From Gammaproteobacteria bacterium (lineage in GTDB: Bacteria; Pseudomonadota; Gammaproteobacteria; VBWC01): 64,000 nt of DNA. The number at the start of each line of letters is the position of its first letter. The stretch's first letter is position 1. A program made the position numbers and the translations under genes. The stretch spans positions 124,001 through 188,000 of the forward strand of contig VBWC01000002.1 of assembly GCA_006218035.1 (NCBI GenBank), written 5' to 3'. Shown one piece after another: positions 62,132 to 64,000 of this stretch. The notes below the pieces were generated by a model. It was not told the DNA's origin. It searched no databases and was given only the letters and a program-made list of their open reading frames with translations.

Positions 62132-64000
62132 ATGAATACTGTCAAAGCCAAATCCATACGTGTTCTGCTGACGAGCCTGCTGGCCACTTTAGGCCTGGGA
62201 CTGGGCAACGCGCACGCCGTTACCTGTTACGTCGATCCGGCAGGCACCTATATCGAAGCCGAGAACTACACGTCACTGACCGATGGTTCCGGCCCCGGCA
62301 TATTCCGCGTTCAGAGCACCGAGCCGTACGCGAACGGTAACAGCTATCTGTTCAGCGACCGCGGCAGCACCAACGAACCGCCCGAAAACCAGCGCGCAAA
62401 CTACCAGGTACTGTTCAATACCACGGGCACGTATTACGTCTGGATACGCGGCTTCGCACTGAACGGCAGTTCGGATTCGGTGTTCGTCGGACTGGACGGC
62501 ACGTATGTCGGGGCAATCAATGAAAACGGCTACTGGTATCAGTGGGTGTACTCCAAAACGACACAGATGGGCGTAAACACGATCAATGTCGCGTCGACCG
62601 GCACGCACACGCTGAACGTTTGGGTGCGTGAAGGAAATCACAAGCTGGACGGAATCTACGTCACAACCAATAGCGGCAATCTTCCGGGCGGCATCTTCCC
62701 CTCTGGCCCCACCCATTTTCCGGACGGCGCGAAGATACTGGACCCGAAAACTTGCAAAACTGATGCAGTGGCTCCGTCGCAGATTACCAATCTTGCCATC
62801 GGCACCACCACCAACGAATCGATACAGTTGACCTGGACTGCACCGGGCGACGACGGCAACGTAGGTACCGCGACCAGCTATGAGATACGTTACCTCACCG
62901 ATCAGGCCGTCATTCCGCAAAACTGGGCGGCGGCGACCACACTGACCGGCTTGCCTGCACCGCAAGTCGCCGGCACCAATCAGTCCTACACCGCATATCT
63001 GCCCAGTAACGGCACCTACTACTTCGCGATCCGCGCGAATGACGAGGAAGCCAATCAGGGAGCGGTCAGTAACTCGGTCAACACAACCATCGGGCTGGAC
63101 GGCGGACCACCGAACACCGTATCCAACCTCGCTACCGGCGGCAAAACCGATGCCACGGTTCAGTTGACGTGGTCTGCCCCCGGTGATTCTGGTACGGTCG
63201 GCCGCGCGACCGCGTACGATATCCGTTACAGAACCGGCGGTGCAGTCAGCGATGCCAACTGGGCCACCGCAACTCAAGTGCCGAATGAGCCAGCACCACA
63301 GGCCTATGGCGCTACCGAGTCGTTCTGGGTGACCGATCTAAACCCGTCTACCACCTATTATTTCGGTCTGAAGGCGGTTGACGAAGTCAGCAACTGGAGC
63401 GCGCTGTCTAACTCGCCGAGCACGAATACTGATCTGGTGGATAGTACGCCACCCGCCGCGACGACCGACCTGGCGACGACCACGCCGAGTTCGCAGATCT
63501 CGGTAACGCTGACCTGGACAGCCCCGGGCGACAGTACCAATACCGGCACGGCCACGAGCTATGACGTACGCTATTCGACCTCAACCATAACAACCGGGAA
63601 TTGGGCCAGCGCGACGCAGGCCAGCGGCGAACCTGCACCGCAACTTGCCGGTAACACGGAAGTCTTTACCGTGTCCGGTCTGGCGCCCGGCACCACCTAC
63701 TATTTCGCACTTAAGACCTCCGACGAGGTCCCGAACATCAGCGGCCTGTCGAACGTCGTCAGCAAAGCGACACTGAATGTCGGCAGCGCGGGTGTAATGA
63801 AGGTCCATCCGTCGGGTGCTGCCACAGGCGATACCACGAGCAGCTATTCGGGCGGCACTGCGGCAACTGCGATGGACACCAAGGACAACGACAGTTCCTA
63901 TGCGCGCCTGAACAAGGACAGCACGAACACCACCCGCGCTGCGCTTGATGACCCGGTCGGCGTCGGCAGCATCATCTCTGTGCGCATTCGCGCCTACATC
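62132..64000 (+). CDS. Secreted multi-domain protein, carbohydrate-binding-like plus FN3 repeats (3' end outside window)
   Basis: 623 codons with no stop; the gene continues beyond the window. Signal peptide (VLLTSLLATLGLGLGNAHA). Residues 30 to about 180 look like a CBM6/35-type sugar-binding beta-sandwich (YIEAENYTSL ... YYVWIRGFA ... KLDGIYV). Three fibronectin type III repeats begin near 213, 326 and 440 (each with LTWTAPGD or similar and TYYFALK-type ends). Another beta domain begins near 550. Likely a cell-surface or extracellular protein; the rhombosortase at 25995 could process it if its missing C-terminus carries GlyGly-CTERM. Confidence 0.85.
   Translation, partial: MNTVKAKSIRVLLTSLLATLGLGLGNAHAVTCYVDPAGTYIEAENYTSLTDGSGPGIFRVQSTEPYANGNSYLFSDRGSTNEPPENQRANYQVLFNTTGTYYVWIRGFALNGSSDSVFVGLDGTYVGAINENGYWYQWVYSKTTQMGVNTINVASTGTHTLNVWVREGNHKLDGIYVTTNSGNLPGGIFPSGPTHFPDGAKILDPKTCKTDAVAPSQITNLAIGTTTNESIQLTWTAPGDDGNVGTATSYEIRYLTDQAVIPQNWAAATTLTGLPAPQVAGTNQSYTAYLPSNGTYYFAIRANDEEANQGAVSNSVNTTIGLDGGPPNTVSNLATGGKTDATVQLTWSAPGDSGTVGRATAYDIRYRTGGAVSDANWATATQVPNEPAPQAYGATESFWVTDLNPSTTYYFGLKAVDEVSNWSALSNSPSTNTDLVDSTPPAATTDLATTTPSSQISVTLTWTAPGDSTNTGTATSYDVRYSTSTITTGNWASATQASGEPAPQLAGNTEVFTVSGLAPGTTYYFALKTSDEVPNISGLSNVVSKATLNVGSAGVMKVHPSGAATGDTTSSYSGGTAATAMDTKDNDSSYARLNKDSTNTTRAALDDPVGVGSIISVRIRAYI

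Overview
This window is about 60% GC chromosomal DNA from a gammaproteobacterium, probably an autotroph. The organism call rests on gene order and protein signatures, not on a database search. The core blocks pyrG-tilS-accA-dnaE-rnhB-lpxB-lpxA-fabZ-lpxD-skp-bamA-rseP-dxr-cdsA-uppS-frr-pyrH-tsf-rpsB and rnr-rlmB-rpsF-rpsR-DUF2232-rplI-dnaB-alr-radA are typical of Gammaproteobacteria. A red-type (form IC) RuBisCO cluster with its activase and a LysR regulator indicates CO2 fixation by the Calvin cycle.

Layout. 1-22.1 kb (minus strand): CTP synthase (3' end just cut off), tRNA-Ile lysidine synthase, acetyl-CoA carboxylase alpha, DNA polymerase III alpha, RNase HII, lipid A synthesis, outer-membrane assembly, isoprenoid and phospholipid precursor enzymes, ribosome recycling and translation factors. 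22.5-29.6 kb (plus strand): map, glnD, a rhombosortase, the dapD / ArsC-like / dapE lysine-pathway group and a PilZ protein. 30-38 kb: cbbL-cbbS-cbbX-aldolase (minus) with divergent cbbR, then a TerC-type and a SulP-type membrane protein. The aldolase carries an unusual C-terminal Dabb domain. 38.2-41.1 kb is accessory: a sulfotransferase whose last codons lie in a hairpin repeat, an encapsulated-ferritin-type (EncFtn) protein with no encapsulin nearby, a lower-GC DUF1780-like gene, and a frame-broken gene with L7/L12-like repeats. 41.1-46.4 kb: an apparent envelope system (DUF4331 protein, small lipoprotein, TPR protein, HupE/UreJ-type protein with an EF-hand), divergent from an ECF sigma factor and its cupin anti-sigma factor. 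46.4-56.4 kb (minus): an orphan antitoxin-like gene and the second core block.

56.5-64 kb is the most interesting part. Just after tRNA-Leu(CAG) lies a two-gene unit. The first gene encodes an MFS transporter fused to a ferric-reductase-like (MsrQ/YedZ-type) heme membrane domain, which is the architecture of magnetosome protein MamZ. The second encodes a small membrane-anchored c-type cytochrome with three nearly identical 45-residue repeats of the magnetochrome type (PAPHxDGRE...CxxCH), known from MamE, MamP, MamT and MamX. Two inverted repeats, one containing Fur-box-like sequence, lie upstream. No other mam gene is in the window. The DNA therefore comes either from a magnetotactic gammaproteobacterium or from an organism that uses a MamZ/magnetochrome module by itself for iron redox chemistry. 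The EncFtn protein at 39.2 kb adds to the iron theme. The last two genes encode secreted proteins: one unrecognised, and one with a carbohydrate-binding-like domain and three fibronectin type III domains that runs off the window.

The pieces fit a lithoautotroph with iron-handling specialities: CO2 fixation (cbb), possible bicarbonate uptake (SulP), iron storage (EncFtn) and membrane iron or heme redox chemistry (MamZ-like plus magnetochrome). The physiology is inference.
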